A stretch of DNA of 64,000 nucleotides from Leptidea sinapis. Its lineage: Eukaryota > Arthropoda > Insecta > Lepidoptera > Pieridae. The notes under the pieces are model-generated. The model had not been told where the DNA came from. It searched no databases and saw nothing but the letters and a program-made list of their open reading frames with translations. The stretch spans positions 627,501-691,500 of the forward strand of contig NC_066286.1 in NCBI RefSeq assembly GCF_905404315.1. The letters run 5' to 3'. Every line of letters starts with the position of its first letter. The stretch's first letter is position 1. This document shows, piece by piece, positions 1 through 10,805 of the stretch. A program made the translations under genes and the position numbers.

Positions 1-344
1 TATGTATATTTCACTTTTACTAATATTCAAATTGACGACTGTCACACTCTTATTTAAATATAATTTGCAAAAACTGATAGGTCATACACTGTTCTTACTT
101 CGAATTTTTGCTCTTTTCTATGTTATAATGTTACACTTTTTTGTTTCCTTGAAGTTTGGATCACTTTTTTATAAATATTTGTTTACGGTTACGGAGGTTA
201 CGGTACAATTTTTAAATATTTTTTTGCTACACATACTTACTACATATATACTATGTAAAAACGGTAACTGTCTCATTCATAATCACTTAGCGGAGATTTG
301 AAACATCGCTAATACTATACGCCTTTAATCAAAAAAAACCTTTG
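1..344. other. AT-rich sequence, no gene seen
   Basis: An open stretch on + (2-301) encodes only a low-complexity Leu/Phe/Ile-rich peptide with no recognisable family, typical of chance ORFs in AT-rich DNA. Its mirror lies at 43466-43809. Confidence 0.5.
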
Positions 345-1207
345 TTTTTCACATTATAACGTATTTTATTTTTAAAATAATATTTTTAGGGTCCTATGGA
401 GTAAAAATAACAGCTGTTGTCTTTATAAATTCTTTTAATAACAGAATTCAACAATTTTAGAATATACCTACTGCAGAAACTAAGGTACATAAGCAATTAA
501 TTTTTTTTTAACAAAATGAAATTTCTAATAAAAATGAATTTATTCTGAAAGAATAGGATAATTTAATACAAAGTATGGCCCCCTCTGCTATTCAGAACTT
601 GTCGGCAACGATTATTCATTGAATTAATGAGACTGTTTATGTCATCTTGCGGTATTCGCTCCCAATGGATTTGTAGCAAATCCTTCAGCTGTTGGGTTGT
701 TGTCACTCCGTCCAAGGCCTTCAAAACACGTCTCTGGAGCATGTCCCATGCGTGCTTGATGGGGTTGAGGTCTGGTGATTGTGCAGGCCAGGGCAATACC
801 CGGACGTTCTCCGTTGCCAAGTATTGACTGGTTCGCCGAGCTGTATCTGAACGCGCATTGTCATGCATTAACGTAAAATCGGAGCCAAATGTTTGTGCAA
901 ATGGATGGATATAGGGTCTGAGAATATCCTCAATGTAATTTTCAGCGTTCATGTGATGGCGTCATTTGAGCTCAGTTCGCCTGTTCTTTATAATACCCGC
1001 CCATACCATAAATGTTGAGCCGCTGTATGGATAAACTTCCTGAATAAACCTGAGCCTTTCAGTATTTCCAAGCCGACGGTACACTCGCACCCTTCTTGTA
1101 TCTGGCTTAAACCCGAATCGCGACTCATCGGAAAACATAATTTTATCCCATTGTTCCTGGGTCCATGTTCTGCGTTCTCTTCACCATTCATTTCGACGAG
1201 CGCGATG
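345..1207 (-). pseudogene. Tc1-type transposase, copy A (dead)
   Basis: Minus-strand 3' half of a Tc1/mariner-superfamily transposase, a DDE enzyme that cuts and pastes its own element. Visible blocks are SDESRFGF (first Asp, near 1127), the HDNAR motif (second Asp, near 870), and WPAQSPDLNPIKHAWD near 755-800. The family has Glu after NPI; here codon 755-757 is Lys, so the third catalytic residue is lost. A frame break lies near 960. The N-terminal DNA-binding part is missing; homology to copy B ends at about 1207. The 3' flank 345-455 repeats at 1238-1362, showing two members of one family in tandem. Confidence 0.85.
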
Positions 1208-1237
1208 CCCTAATGTACTAATTTAAATTTAAGTATG

Positions 1238-2520
1238 GTTTTTCACATTATAACGTTGTATTTTATTTTTAAAATAATATTTTTAGGCTCCTATGATGTA
1301 AAAATAACAGCTGTTGTCTTTTTAAGTTCTTTTAATAACAGAAATTAGCAATATTAGAATATACTGCACAAACTAAGGTACATAAGCAACTAAACATAAT
1401 TTAAATAAAATGAAATTTGTAAAGAAAATTAATTTATTGTGAAAGAAGAGGATAATTTAATACAAGGTATGGCCTCCTCTGCAATTCAGAACTTGTCGGC
1501 AACGATTATTCATTGAATTAATGAGACTGTTTAAGTCATCTTGCGGTATTCGCTCCCAATGGAATTGTAGCAAATCCTCCAGCCGTTGGGTTGTTGTCAC
1601 GTCTCTGGAGCATGTCCCATGCGTGATCTATGAAGTTGAGGTCTGACGATTGTGCAGGCCAGGGAAATACCCGGACGTTCTCCGTTGCCAAGAATTGACT
1701 GGTTCGTCGAGCTGTATGTGAACGCGCATTGACATGCATTAACGTAAAATAAAACGTAAAAAAATAAATAAACGGAGCCAAAGGTTTGTGCAAATGGATG
1801 GACTGAATGATGATGGAGATGGACAAAATATTCTCAAGATAATTTTCAGCGCTCATGTTTCCATTAACAAAAACGAGCTCAGTTCGCCTGTTCTTCATAA
1901 TACCCACCCATACCATAACTGTTGAGCCGCTGTATGGATGAACTTCCTGAATACACCTGAGCCTTTCAGTATTTCCGTGCCGACGGTACACTCGCACCCT
2001 TCAAACCAGGCCTAAACCCGAATTGCGACTCATCCCCAGGATGAGTTCTATGTTCTGCGTTCTCTACACCATACATTTCGACGAGCGCGATTTCCGTGAC
2101 GTATCAGTGGGCACCTAATTGGACGTCGAGTTCGTAGGCCGTACTCATGCAGTCGATTTCGCACAGTTTGGGGACTTACATCAACACCACTTGAATTTTG
2201 TAGCCTCAAACTTATCTCTCGAGCGGGTAACATCGGCTGGCGTCTTGCAGTCACTTGTATGTACCGGTCATGCCGAGTGGTTGTACTCCTTTTACGGCCT
2301 GAATGCTGTTCAGCGGGTTCCCTTGTATTATTGTCGCGCTGCCAAAGATGACAAATAACACTTCTATGAAAGCCAAAATGCCGAGATACCTGAGATTTAT
2401 TACTTCCCGCTTGCAACATCCCTGCAGCTCTTTGCATTTCATTTGTCGATCAAGACTTAACGTAGCAATAAAAACGCACTTAAATTCTAACAAATTTCCT
2501 TTCATTTCATTTTATGAAAA
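1238..2520 (-). pseudogene. Tc1-type transposase, copy B (dead)
   Basis: A longer member of the same family. The N-terminal paired-like helix-turn-helix region lies at 2048-2437 (residues such as GMLQAGSNKSQVSRHFG), followed by the DESQFGF block near 2030 and the HVNARSH block near 1730. The second catalytic Asp is Val (codon at 1731-1733), the third site reads NFIDHAWD with Asp for Glu, and there are frameshifts near 2040 and 1600 plus an A/T-rich insertion near 1745-1775. It cannot encode active transposase. The same lesions recur in a copy at 60447-60972. Confidence 0.87.
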
Positions 2521-2639
2521 ACACAAAACATAATGGAATTTTTTTATACAACCAGCCAGTATGTCATCAATAACAAAAAATTTTACATACCTATGCACTT
2601 TGAGTGAATAAAGACTTAGAAATTAACTAATATAAATGG

Positions 2640-2930
2640 TAAATTTGTAATATCATGCATGTTGCTTTGACTTTTTTGATGTGTGTATATATAATTATAA
2701 TATACATAATAACTTTTAAGAATCTGAAGCCGAGTCTCCGGCAACAGGATCATCCTGCCACCACAAGCAGCGCCCGTTCACGAGCATGACGCATGAGCCT
2801 GCCATCGCCTCTCTCAACCAAATTTTAGGGAAGGGGACGATCCGTTCCATGGCGCCGCCACAAGCAGTGACATTAAAGCGAGCATGACGAAGGCTGTTAC
2901 GAGAACTCAAGCAAACATCAAAAAAATAAT
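2640..2930. repeat. Dispersed repeat next to Tc1 copy B
   Basis: Two blocks here recur in the same order and orientation at 60980-61218: one around 2645-2690 and one around 2723-2790, containing CCACCACAAGCAGCGCCC. The segment also has an internal echo (CGCCACAAGCAGTGACATTA near 2852). Similarity with the 61-kb copy is clear but diverged. It may be the 5' flank or end of the Tc1-related element. Confidence 0.55.
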
Positions 2931-3074
2931 CTTAATTATGCAATACTCACCAAATACCTCTACTTAAAATTTGACAATTCTGCTTAAACTTATAATTAAT
3001 ATTATATATAATTTATAATTAATAATATTATATTTTTACAAACAGTAATCAAAAGCTCAATCCTGTAGGGGAAT

Positions 3075-3640
3075 CAAACCAAAAATAACGACCTATGTCA
3101 TCTCTAGATCAACGGGGTGAGTATATTCAATTATGCAGATGACACAGCCATTATTTTCTCTGGTATCTCGTAGGAAACCGAACAGAGGAAGACTAAGATG
3201 GGCCTTGAAAGAGTCTCAAATTGGTTAAACCAAAATCTATCACATGACAGATACCAGCCCGTTCAAGACTTCTATATCAATTCATCCATTCATGCTTCTA
3301 CCCACACGATTTGACTTCTAATTGTCCCTCAATAGAAAAGGATGACTGTACCAAATATCTCGGCATCCTGATTGACCAAAGGTTAAGTTCGCATCCCCAA
3401 ATCGAACTGGTCATAACCAGGATGAGAAAACGTCTCTGGAGTTTTAAATCGCTTATTACAATATACATCGCTTTGGCTCAATCAGTGATCACCTACTGCA
3501 TCCCAATATGGGCGGCGCAACAAAAATAAACCTCTTAGAATTGGAAAGAGCTCAAAGATCACTTCTGAAAGTCATGTAGGTACTTCAATCCTTTAAGATT
3601 TCCAACTGATTCACTTTATTTGAATTTTAATCTTTTGACA
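3075..3640 (+). pseudogene. LINE reverse-transcriptase fragment
   Basis: Translates to NYADDTAIIFSG (YADD, the catalytic RT box, at 3132-3143), a stop, then ERVSNWLNQNL. A second frame follows at 3311-3529 with KYLGILIDQRLSSHPQIE and a thumb-like region ending ITYCIPIWAAQ. This order matches the C-terminal half of Jockey/I-type non-LTR reverse transcriptases. Stops and frameshifts show it is a relic. Confidence 0.75.
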
Positions 3641-3799
3641 ATTAGGAAAGTTAATGTACCATCGTTTTGGTCGTCCACAAGTCACTTTCGCTAGATCACG
3701 CACAGTAGAAGAAATGATAAAGTAGCTCCCACCATTACCAGACTCGTACTGTCCGCACTACTTTTGCTGAACGACAGTTTGGCTGTCAATCAGCGTACT

Positions 3800-4123
3800 T
3801 CCCTACTAATATTATAATGTGAATGTAAGTTTGTTTGTTACGCTTTCACGCCTAAACCACTCAACCGATTTCGATGAAATTTAATACACATATAAAATAA
3901 AGCTTTGAAAAGGACATAGGCTACCTTTTGTGGTAAAAAATAAATTATGGGGTTGAAGTAGGGGACGAAAGTTTGTATGGAAATTGGTCACTATCGAAGA
4001 TGTCTCCATAAAACTTTGTATCTAGGCAGTTCGTGTGTGTATTTTTTGCAACGATTCCTAAGAAATAAAAAATGCTGCCAATAGTAATTATCCCACGCGG
4101 ACGAAGTCGCGGGCAAAAGCTAG
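3800..4123 (+). mobile_element. Non-autonomous Helitron (Lep1-like)
   Basis: Starts with TC at 3800, then CCCTACTAATATTATAATG, and ends in a GC-rich hairpin (CGCGGACGAAGTCGCG, 4097-4112) followed by CTAG at 4120-4123 and a T. TC at the 5' end, a subterminal hairpin and CTRR at the 3' end are Helitron signatures, and these end sequences are those I recall for the Lep1 family of Lepidoptera. It encodes nothing and would depend on a Rep/helicase in trans. Confidence 0.8.
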
Positions 4124-4305
4124 TGTGTAATAAAATAAATCGTGACCTAAATATATATCCAATGACATTACATCTATACAGAAAATCTTTATATCAATGA
4201 CTAAATTGTCTTGCTTATGATGAAGTGGAAAATCTTCTGATCAGACTGACATGACAAACACACGCAGTCTATAGATGGAACCCAATTAAAGGTCCAAACT
4301 AAAAC

Positions 4306-4343
4306 GCACATGCACACACTCACACTCACACATACACACTTTC
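4306..4343. repeat. CA-rich microsatellite
   Basis: Imperfect run of ACAC/TCACAC dinucleotides between unique flanks. Confidence 0.7.
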
Positions 4344-4619
4344 CAGAGTTGTTCTAATTGTGCGATAATTGTAAAATTTGGTTATTTATCATTTTTGCGG
4401 ATACATAATATTTGTTTATCAAATAGCATGAATCCGCTAAGGAAGTTGCGAGATATTTCCAACACAAGTGTCTGGGAAGACAACTAACTGGGAAGTCCCA
4501 ACCACTAAAATGTATAATTATGTATGCTTTGAAATAAACGAAATTTATTTATTTACTTCGGTCAAGACGGCGAAGCCGGCACTGCTCTTTTTGACCGCGA
4601 TACAGATATATCCTCTCTG

Positions 4620-4955
4620 GCTGATATATCTTATCTCTCATACCCAGGGTATTATTTGGAAAACTCCTTCATATCACGGGCTGGCGTGTGCTTTTACGTT
4701 AGGAAGGATATTTGTTCTCGATGCCTGAGTATTCAGTATCAGTAATTTAACATCCACCACGACGATTGGCTATGCTCACGGACCACCGATCATGCAGGGA
4801 GATCTGTTCACGACTTCGCCTTAGCATTTCTTCTGATACAACTGGTTATTGCACCAACGCGAATCTCACACATCGAAGATCATACACCTTCAACGACCGA
4901 TATAATACGACCTCACAGGGTCAACGAAAACTAGGTAGCCGTCCAACCGTATGAT
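4620..4955 (+). pseudogene. LINE endonuclease fragment with inner inversion
   Basis: 4636-4720 resembles the N-terminal side of the LINE endonuclease (SHTQGIIWKTPSYHGLACAF). 4782-4875 reads SRTTDHAGRSVHDFALAF and continues to QLVIAPTRI, the usual region after the GDFNAH catalytic box. The box itself is deleted. The next piece of the same domain, 4905-4952, is on the opposite strand, so a small inversion has occurred. Related fragments lie at 12600-13265 and 58150-58570. Confidence 0.7.
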
Positions 4956-6040
4956 ATGCTACAATCAGCAGTATAAAATCGGCGAGTACCCTTTTTAGCT
5001 GACAATACTCGAGACATCATTATAAATTTTTTTGTTACATGTTGCTTGATAAACAAACTTGGTTATTGTATACAAACAACGTGATTTACGTTAGATTCGT
5101 GTTGTAAAAGACGCCGATCTTTCAGAGTTTTAGACTTTTTAATTTATTCATCAGTAAATTACTAAAAAGTAAATCCAAAAAAACAGCCTGAAATACGTGG
5201 AAATCGATTAACATAGCCAAATAAATAATATTCAAATTAACCACAAAAACTATTACTACATAATATTATGTTCTCACTGTGTTATTCACTTTTTATATAC
5301 GTTTCATACAAAAAAAAGTTGCGTGTGTACAAAGTAAACATGTCAGAAGTGAAACCTGCATTGTGCATGAACCTCTAAACTGCATATGAAGTGCTGGTAC
5401 ATGTTGCTAGGATGACACATGATTTCAACCGCTATGAAAGACATTACTAACAGCGCTACCATATTTATGTTCTCTTGGTGTCTATGCAGTTATAAGTCGT
5501 GCGTATGACATAAGAATATATTAAGGTATACCTACTAGCGTCATACATAAAAATAAAATAGTATGCATATTTCTGTCTCATTCTTTGCCGGCTTCATCCT
5601 ACACATTTTTGTATTTGTGTCTCTTACCTGTAGTTTTATTCGGTTGCATCCGGTTTGAAACCACAACTTCAAAAATTAGGAAAATAACTTCTAATAGTCC
5701 ATTATTTTGGGCCACTGCGATTGATTTTTACTGTGTAATACATACTATTTCGCCGTATTTTCAATGTAATTAGTAAACAGATATGTAATTTCGTAATAAA
5801 AATAATTATCATATCTTTAATAACAAAAAAAACGTGTCCAAGAAATGAAACCTTCAAAAATTTTGGCTTCAAGATAACGAGACGAATGCAAATTTCGGGA
5901 AGAGAGTAATTGTAGTTCTTAGTAATGGTCGTAAATATTACATAGATTTATTCAGACTCGGAGCATACATTTTCGATATATGATACAGGAGGAAAGTAAC
6001 TAAACTATGAAATAAATACTTTGGTTTTAATTTGGTCAAT
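4956..6040. other. No gene recognised
   Basis: AT-rich sequence with stops in all frames. A 62-codon open stretch at 5585-5773 (+) begins with a hydrophobic segment but has no family resemblance, no splice partner and no repeat copy; I treat it as chance. No repeat structure noticed. Confidence 0.4.
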
Positions 6041-6505
6041 ATATTATCTTTGGAATACTCTGTCAATTACTGTTTTTGATCTTCTTGTTGATACATTGCG
6101 ACTGCTGCACATTTTCAAATTAAATTTGGCGTCCAAAAACTCAACCAACAGACTCGCTGTATCCGATGAAAGATTTACATTAAAATCCCAACTCAGAATC
6201 ATCGGAATTTTATCTTTATCTTTTTTGAGCTTGCGTGATACTTCTGGTGTGCATTTACTTAAATTTTCGTGAATGAATTCAAAAATCGCATTTATTGATT
6301 GGATGGGGGAAATGTAGGTAGCTACAATGAATACTGAAATACTATTATCTAATTTGGTTTTACATGCACATATTCCTCCTAATTTAGAAAGTTGAACTGA
6401 TAGTGATTCCAGTTGTTGTGTATTGAGTTCCATTTGTGGAGTAACACGGACTCCGTCATTTGAATTAGAGTTGATTGCAACTCCACAGGCCCTCGTATAA
6501 GGCAA
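6041..6505 (-). pseudogene. AP-endonuclease-like (EEP) domain fragment
   Basis: The minus strand reads VATYISPIQSINAIFEFIHENL, then IPMILSWDFNVNLSSDTASLLVEF and STRRSKTVIDRVF. This is the exonuclease-endonuclease-phosphatase fold of retroelement endonucleases. In the family the central box is GDFN; here Gly is Trp. The final box normally reads IDAVF; here it is IDRVF. There is no N-terminal catalytic Asn/Glu part and no attached RT, so it is a fragment. Similar domains are found in LINEs and in some Helitron-related elements; I cannot tell which. Confidence 0.65.
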
Positions 6506-6890
6506 AGAAAAAAAACCAGCACAAAGAGAACCGCGAACATAAGAAACATTGTATAATGTCTCCTATCTCATTTTCTCCCCCGTTAAATCTTATGAATTTA
6601 TGTGTATAACGATGATAAAGAAGTTTCACTTCAAAAATACTATTTATTTTCGAAAAGAAATTGGAATATAATACTCTAAAGTAAAGTAGTTAGGTATGTA
6701 TTGGAAGGCTAAGTACTTATAGTATAGTAGATTATATAGAAGACAATGATGCATGGTTCTTGTCTGACACTGTTCTTGACATGGTACCTTTAAATTTATT
6801 CCAAATTTCTTAGACTTAAGAAAACTACACTATCCTGTTTTAGTATTACCAAACCTTAATAAGATTTAAAAAAATATAAGCTAAGGTAAG
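6506..6890. other. No gene recognised
   Basis: AT-rich, no convincing reading frame or repeat seen. Confidence 0.4.
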
Positions 6891-7300
6891 CCACTTCATG
6901 ATATGAAACAGTTTTGCTTTACTGGGGGACATTCAACTATAGATGCAGGTGTTGAGCTATTCAGAAATATTTTTCAAGGATGCAAGGCATCAAACAATGA
7001 TATTTTGATGACTTCTAAGATTTATCCATGGCTTGTGATTGTGTTCAACATTCAACGCTGGCTAGGTAGCTATAACACTATGGTATAAAATGGATCTTTG
7101 CTCGATGTTCGTATTTCATATTGTTTCCAACAATATAAAACAGAAAGCTGATGCGAATGGCAAGAGATTGTCTGGCTCCTATCAATATGGGGTTACCACA
7201 AGTTATACTCGCTCTTTTGAACGTACCCATGTCATATCGTTCTCGAAAACCGCACAAAAAGGCACACGTAGCTTGGTTGAACGTGGGAGAAACTTTAAAA
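6891..7300 (+). pseudogene. LINE reverse-transcriptase fragment
   Basis: 6903-7030 encodes FCFTGGHSTIDAGVELFRNI, matching the QFGFR.GRST.DA..EL segment that opens the LINE fingers domain. After a gap, 7170-7215 reads PINMGLPQVILALF, a degraded form of the GVPQGSILGPFLF motif. The middle of the domain (including the first catalytic Asp) is missing. The right-arm copy differs by Thr to Ile in the first segment (base 6937 against 36873). Confidence 0.65.
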
Positions 7301-7329
7301 ACCACACTGTAGTCCTCTACAACTACAGA

Positions 7330-7765
7330 TATGAGGTCTGATCTGGTGAAACAGCTCCTCGAACCAGTCGGTATCAGCTGGCGCGCTGTTAATTACTGCG
7401 CTCAGCCCAGTATGGCTATAAGCATTTCGAATAAATACATGATCGATATAGGACACTAGCGGCCCGCTCCGGCCGGCTCCGCAAATTACAGAATTTAAGT
7501 AATTGCTTACTGTGTTACTATATTTTCTGAAATCGAAGTTGACGTCTAAAATTAACACGTAACTATTTGTACCTAAATATTTACCAATAACACTACATAG
7601 TTCTAATACAAATCTGTTTTTATGAGTATCGGGCGGTCTGTACTCCGCACATAAACCTATCTTACAGCGATTACCTATACTTCTTTTGCCCGTGATACAT
7701 TCAAACTTCTTAACACACACAATACTTTCTATAAATGTTACATTTTTATGTACATTTAAAGGCAA
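7330..7765 (-). pseudogene. LINE endonuclease fragment (unit 1)
   Basis: Minus-strand reading ITGKRSIGNRCKIGLCAEYRPPDTHKN, then VLILDVNFDFRKYSNTVSNYL, and after a deletion VSYIDHVFIRNAYSHTGLSAVINSAPADTD. Order and spacing fit a LINE endonuclease: the GDFN box (here LDVN), then the SxIDHIF-type box, then the ending. The mirrored copy at 36045-36480 carries a G-to-T change at 36207 that makes a stop. This is the left edge of the tandem unit. Confidence 0.7.
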
Positions 7766-7899
7766 CTATATTGTAAAAATGCGTGAACAGCACCTTAGAA
7801 ACTTTATGTATCCTAAATATATAATTGACTTACAAAGGAGAAGTACAAAGTGTAAGTAACATTTCAAAAAAAAAATATAATGTGCACTAAAAAGTATAA

Positions 7900-8590
7900 A
7901 AATTATTGCGTATTTTTATAGAATCTAATTGATTAATCTAATTCTTGTTGCGATTATGGTTATTTTTGGAGTCGGTGTCATCCAATACATAGTTGTAGGT
8001 GAGCAATGAACGTAAGTGCTTTGCAATTTGATAACAGACAAAAATTCTGCCACAGATCGCACCCTTACTGTAAGTCGTTAAGGCGTCCCATTGATCATCA
8101 TTTCGACTATTATAATTACTTGACCATAACTATGTTATGGTAGATGACTTAAATATCCGGATATCATAAAAAAGATTCGGCCGAGTATCGTTACTTTGCT
8201 CCTAAGAATTGAATAGTTCCGTAACTTTGTCATGGATTCCGTAATCAGAGCCTAACCAAACTCACCAAACTATCCTTTAAGTATATCCTTTCCAATAAAA
8301 AAAGAATCATCAAAATCGGTTAGCGCGATATTGAGTTATTCGTAAATATATCATCTACTTCTATACGTACGCATAGGAAATTTAAGACTTTTTATGGTTT
8401 TCTCATTGATGCCTCTGTCAGATCTGGACAAAATTACAATGAGACCACACGGGAAGCACCAGCCTTCAAATAAAAAAAATTATCAAAATCGGTTCACCCA
8501 GTCGATAGTTTTGAGGTAACAAACATAAAAAAAAGAACATACCGACGAATTAAGAACCTCCTCCTTTTTGAAGTCGGTTAAAAAGTTGCT
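7900..8590. repeat. Lepidopteran interspersed repeat (GACTTC block)
   Basis: Runs from the TTTTTGGAGTCGGTGTCAT block (7961-7980) to CCTCCTCCTTTTTGAAGTCG (8559-8578). Parts of this repeat recur at 51240-51620, 55710-55905, 56600-56855 and 62259-62640. It has no coding capacity; I believe it is the 3' non-coding tail of a non-LTR family common in Lepidoptera. Confidence 0.65.
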
Positions 8591-8594
8591 ACTT

Positions 8595-10040
8595 TCTTAG
8601 CGGAAAGTGAATCGTGTTCTTAATAACTTTAAAAAAATAGTGAACCATACAGAAAAGGAAAATTTAATTGATGAAAGATATGATGAGAATACTTTATTCG
8701 ACTTTTTTGTAAATCAAAGTACTGAAAATAAATACCCAACATGAAACTACTAAAGACAAGGCCCTTGGCATGTGCGCAAGAACGAATTAAAAAAATGTAC
8801 CTACTCTGTGCTCCTGTCAAATCAGACTTTAATGGAAGAGCGTTCATAACTTGTTTTAATCAGTTTATTTTTACGAAAACACCTAAGCAAACCTTCAATT
8901 TGTTATTCAAAGATCTATATATATATAATACTTTTATTAAATAAGTACTAAAAAGGGTTTTATGATTTAATTATTTGACGCTATAAAGCGCGTTATCCAA
9001 ATTCTCTTAAAATAGGATTCTAAAGACCCATATGTAAAAAAGGCAGCCGTAATGATTAAAATAATAACCGACCCCTACTACTACTTGCTTTAATGTACTA
9101 TTTGCTTAGATAAAATAATTGAAGGATTTCTATGTAACCAAATTAACAAATTTTTGATATCACATGATATAATTATTAAAAACCAGTTCGGTTTTCAGAA
9201 AAAGAAAAGCACTACCCAGTTATTGCGAACAGATGATGTAAATAGAACGCTTTATAATAAACTTCTCGTTTTAGCTCTATTTATTGATTTTAGCAGGGCG
9301 TTTGATATGCTTAATAATAAAATACTATTGCACAATATCGCATACTAGGACCACTTCTAGTTTTAATAGAGTTACAATGAAGATAGATGCGTGAAAGTCA
9401 AAGTAGCCAATAAATTTAGCAACATGATCACAACAAATAAAGGAAACGCTCAGGGATCGACCATAGGACCTACGGAGTATTAACTTTATGTTAATGATAT
9501 GTGTAACATTATACAACATGTGTAACATTGTACAATTTTCTGATGGCACATGCCTTATGGTAGCTCATAAAGACTTAGAAGCTGCAGAAATAACTATGCA
9601 AAATAACATTACTCTATTGTGTAAATAGGCTCATGATGTCGGCATAGTATTTCTACTACTCAAAAAACTAAAATTATACATATTCATTTTCACATATCTC
9701 ACCTCTACTTCGCCAACTATCATTGCTCACACCCATCAATGCTTGAATGCTGAAATAATTAGTCTGATCTGTCGTTGTCCAAAAAATAGATCTTGTAAGT
9801 CAGCATATGTATCTAGGCCTTATAATTGACAACAGATTCAACTGGAAACTGCATAATATTGAATGTGTGTGCTTTAAACTACGACCTATACTCAATTAAC
9901 TATTTATATTAAAACCAAAGCTGCCACACACTACTATGAGATTAATTAACACAGCTCTAGCAGATTCAATTATTAACTATGACCTGATTAGTTATGGGAG
10001 AACTTCTAAAACTCATATTAATGAAATTTATTAAATTCAA
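8595..10040 (+). pseudogene. LINE reverse-transcriptase relic (unit 1)
   Basis: Conceptual reading includes KNQFGFQKKKSTTQLL (from 9175), LALFIDFSRAFDMLNNKILL (first catalytic Asp region, near 9280), NAQGSTIGPTEY (GxPQGSxLGP motif, near 9450) and VQFSDGTCLMVAHKDLEAAE where the YADD box has become FSDG. Many stops. It is a decayed RT of Jockey/I type; 8620-8950 before it may be the endonuclease-RT linker. The same relic recurs in every tandem unit. Confidence 0.75.
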
Positions 10041-10151
10041 ATGAAAATGTTAAAATTATGTATAATTAAATAAAATAAATAACTATAAACATGATAAACG
10101 TATGTTGTTTACACATTGCAAGATATGATCAAATTAAATATGTAATTCTAA

Positions 10152-10223
10152 GAGAAGTTAATTAACCATCATTTTTAATAATACTTAATTTATCTTACTA
10201 TTAAAAATGATGGTTAACTTCTC
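10152..10223. repeat. Perfect-arm hairpin (unit 1)
   Basis: GAGAAGTT..AACCATCATTTTTAAT (10152-10178) is inversely repeated at 10197-10223; the left arm has an extra AATT. Loop about 15-18 bases. Present identically in unit 2 (16199-16270) and both mirrored units. Looks like a local snap-back copying event. Confidence 0.75.
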
Positions 10224-10712
10224 AGGCCTTCTTCTAAGGCCCAGCAATTAAGAAACATAATAAAATCCAAGAGATTTTGCATTCTAAAGACCAAAAACAT
10301 CTATGGCACAAGAATGCTAAGTAATTATATTACCTAATGTTTTTAACGATGTTTTTAATGATTTGAAGTTAATCTACAAAATTTATATAAAATGAATGGA
10401 AAATAACAACCATATTTATGTGAAGACTTATGTTAATATAAATATACCATTATTTAATTATTATAGTAATGTAACGAAATCGCCAACGCTCGAATCGCTT
10501 ACCCAGAAAAACCCTTTAGGGAATTGAGTGACCGAGTTTAAATTACTTTACTAAATATAGTGCAAGAGTATCTACATGATTAAAAAGTATCAAACTTTCC
10601 ATAAGCTGAATTATAATATGTAAATCATTAATTTAAATGATAAAATATCAAAACAACATACCTCATTAAAAAAAACTAATAAATATTATAATTATAAATG
10701 TGGTGTTAAACC

Positions 10713-10720
10713 TATATAAG
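10713..10720 (+). promoter_or_regulatory. TATA box of Kazal copy 1
   Basis: TATATAAG, 93 bp before the ATG (first T to A of ATG). A TTCACA block about 25 bp downstream (10735-10740) would suit an initiator. The paralogue at 60-63.6 kb has the same TATATAAG 104 bp before its ATG. Confidence 0.65.
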
Positions 10721-10805
10721 ACCATTGAAATACGTTCACAATAACAATCACCTGTAAGTCTCTTTATTGTTTGTTACGTATATAAAGAAAACAAAACCAT
10801 CAGCC

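Noticed and set aside
5585..5773. Short secreted-protein-like frame
   Set aside because: Hydrophobic start but no splice partners, promoter or similarity; chance ORF in AT-rich DNA.
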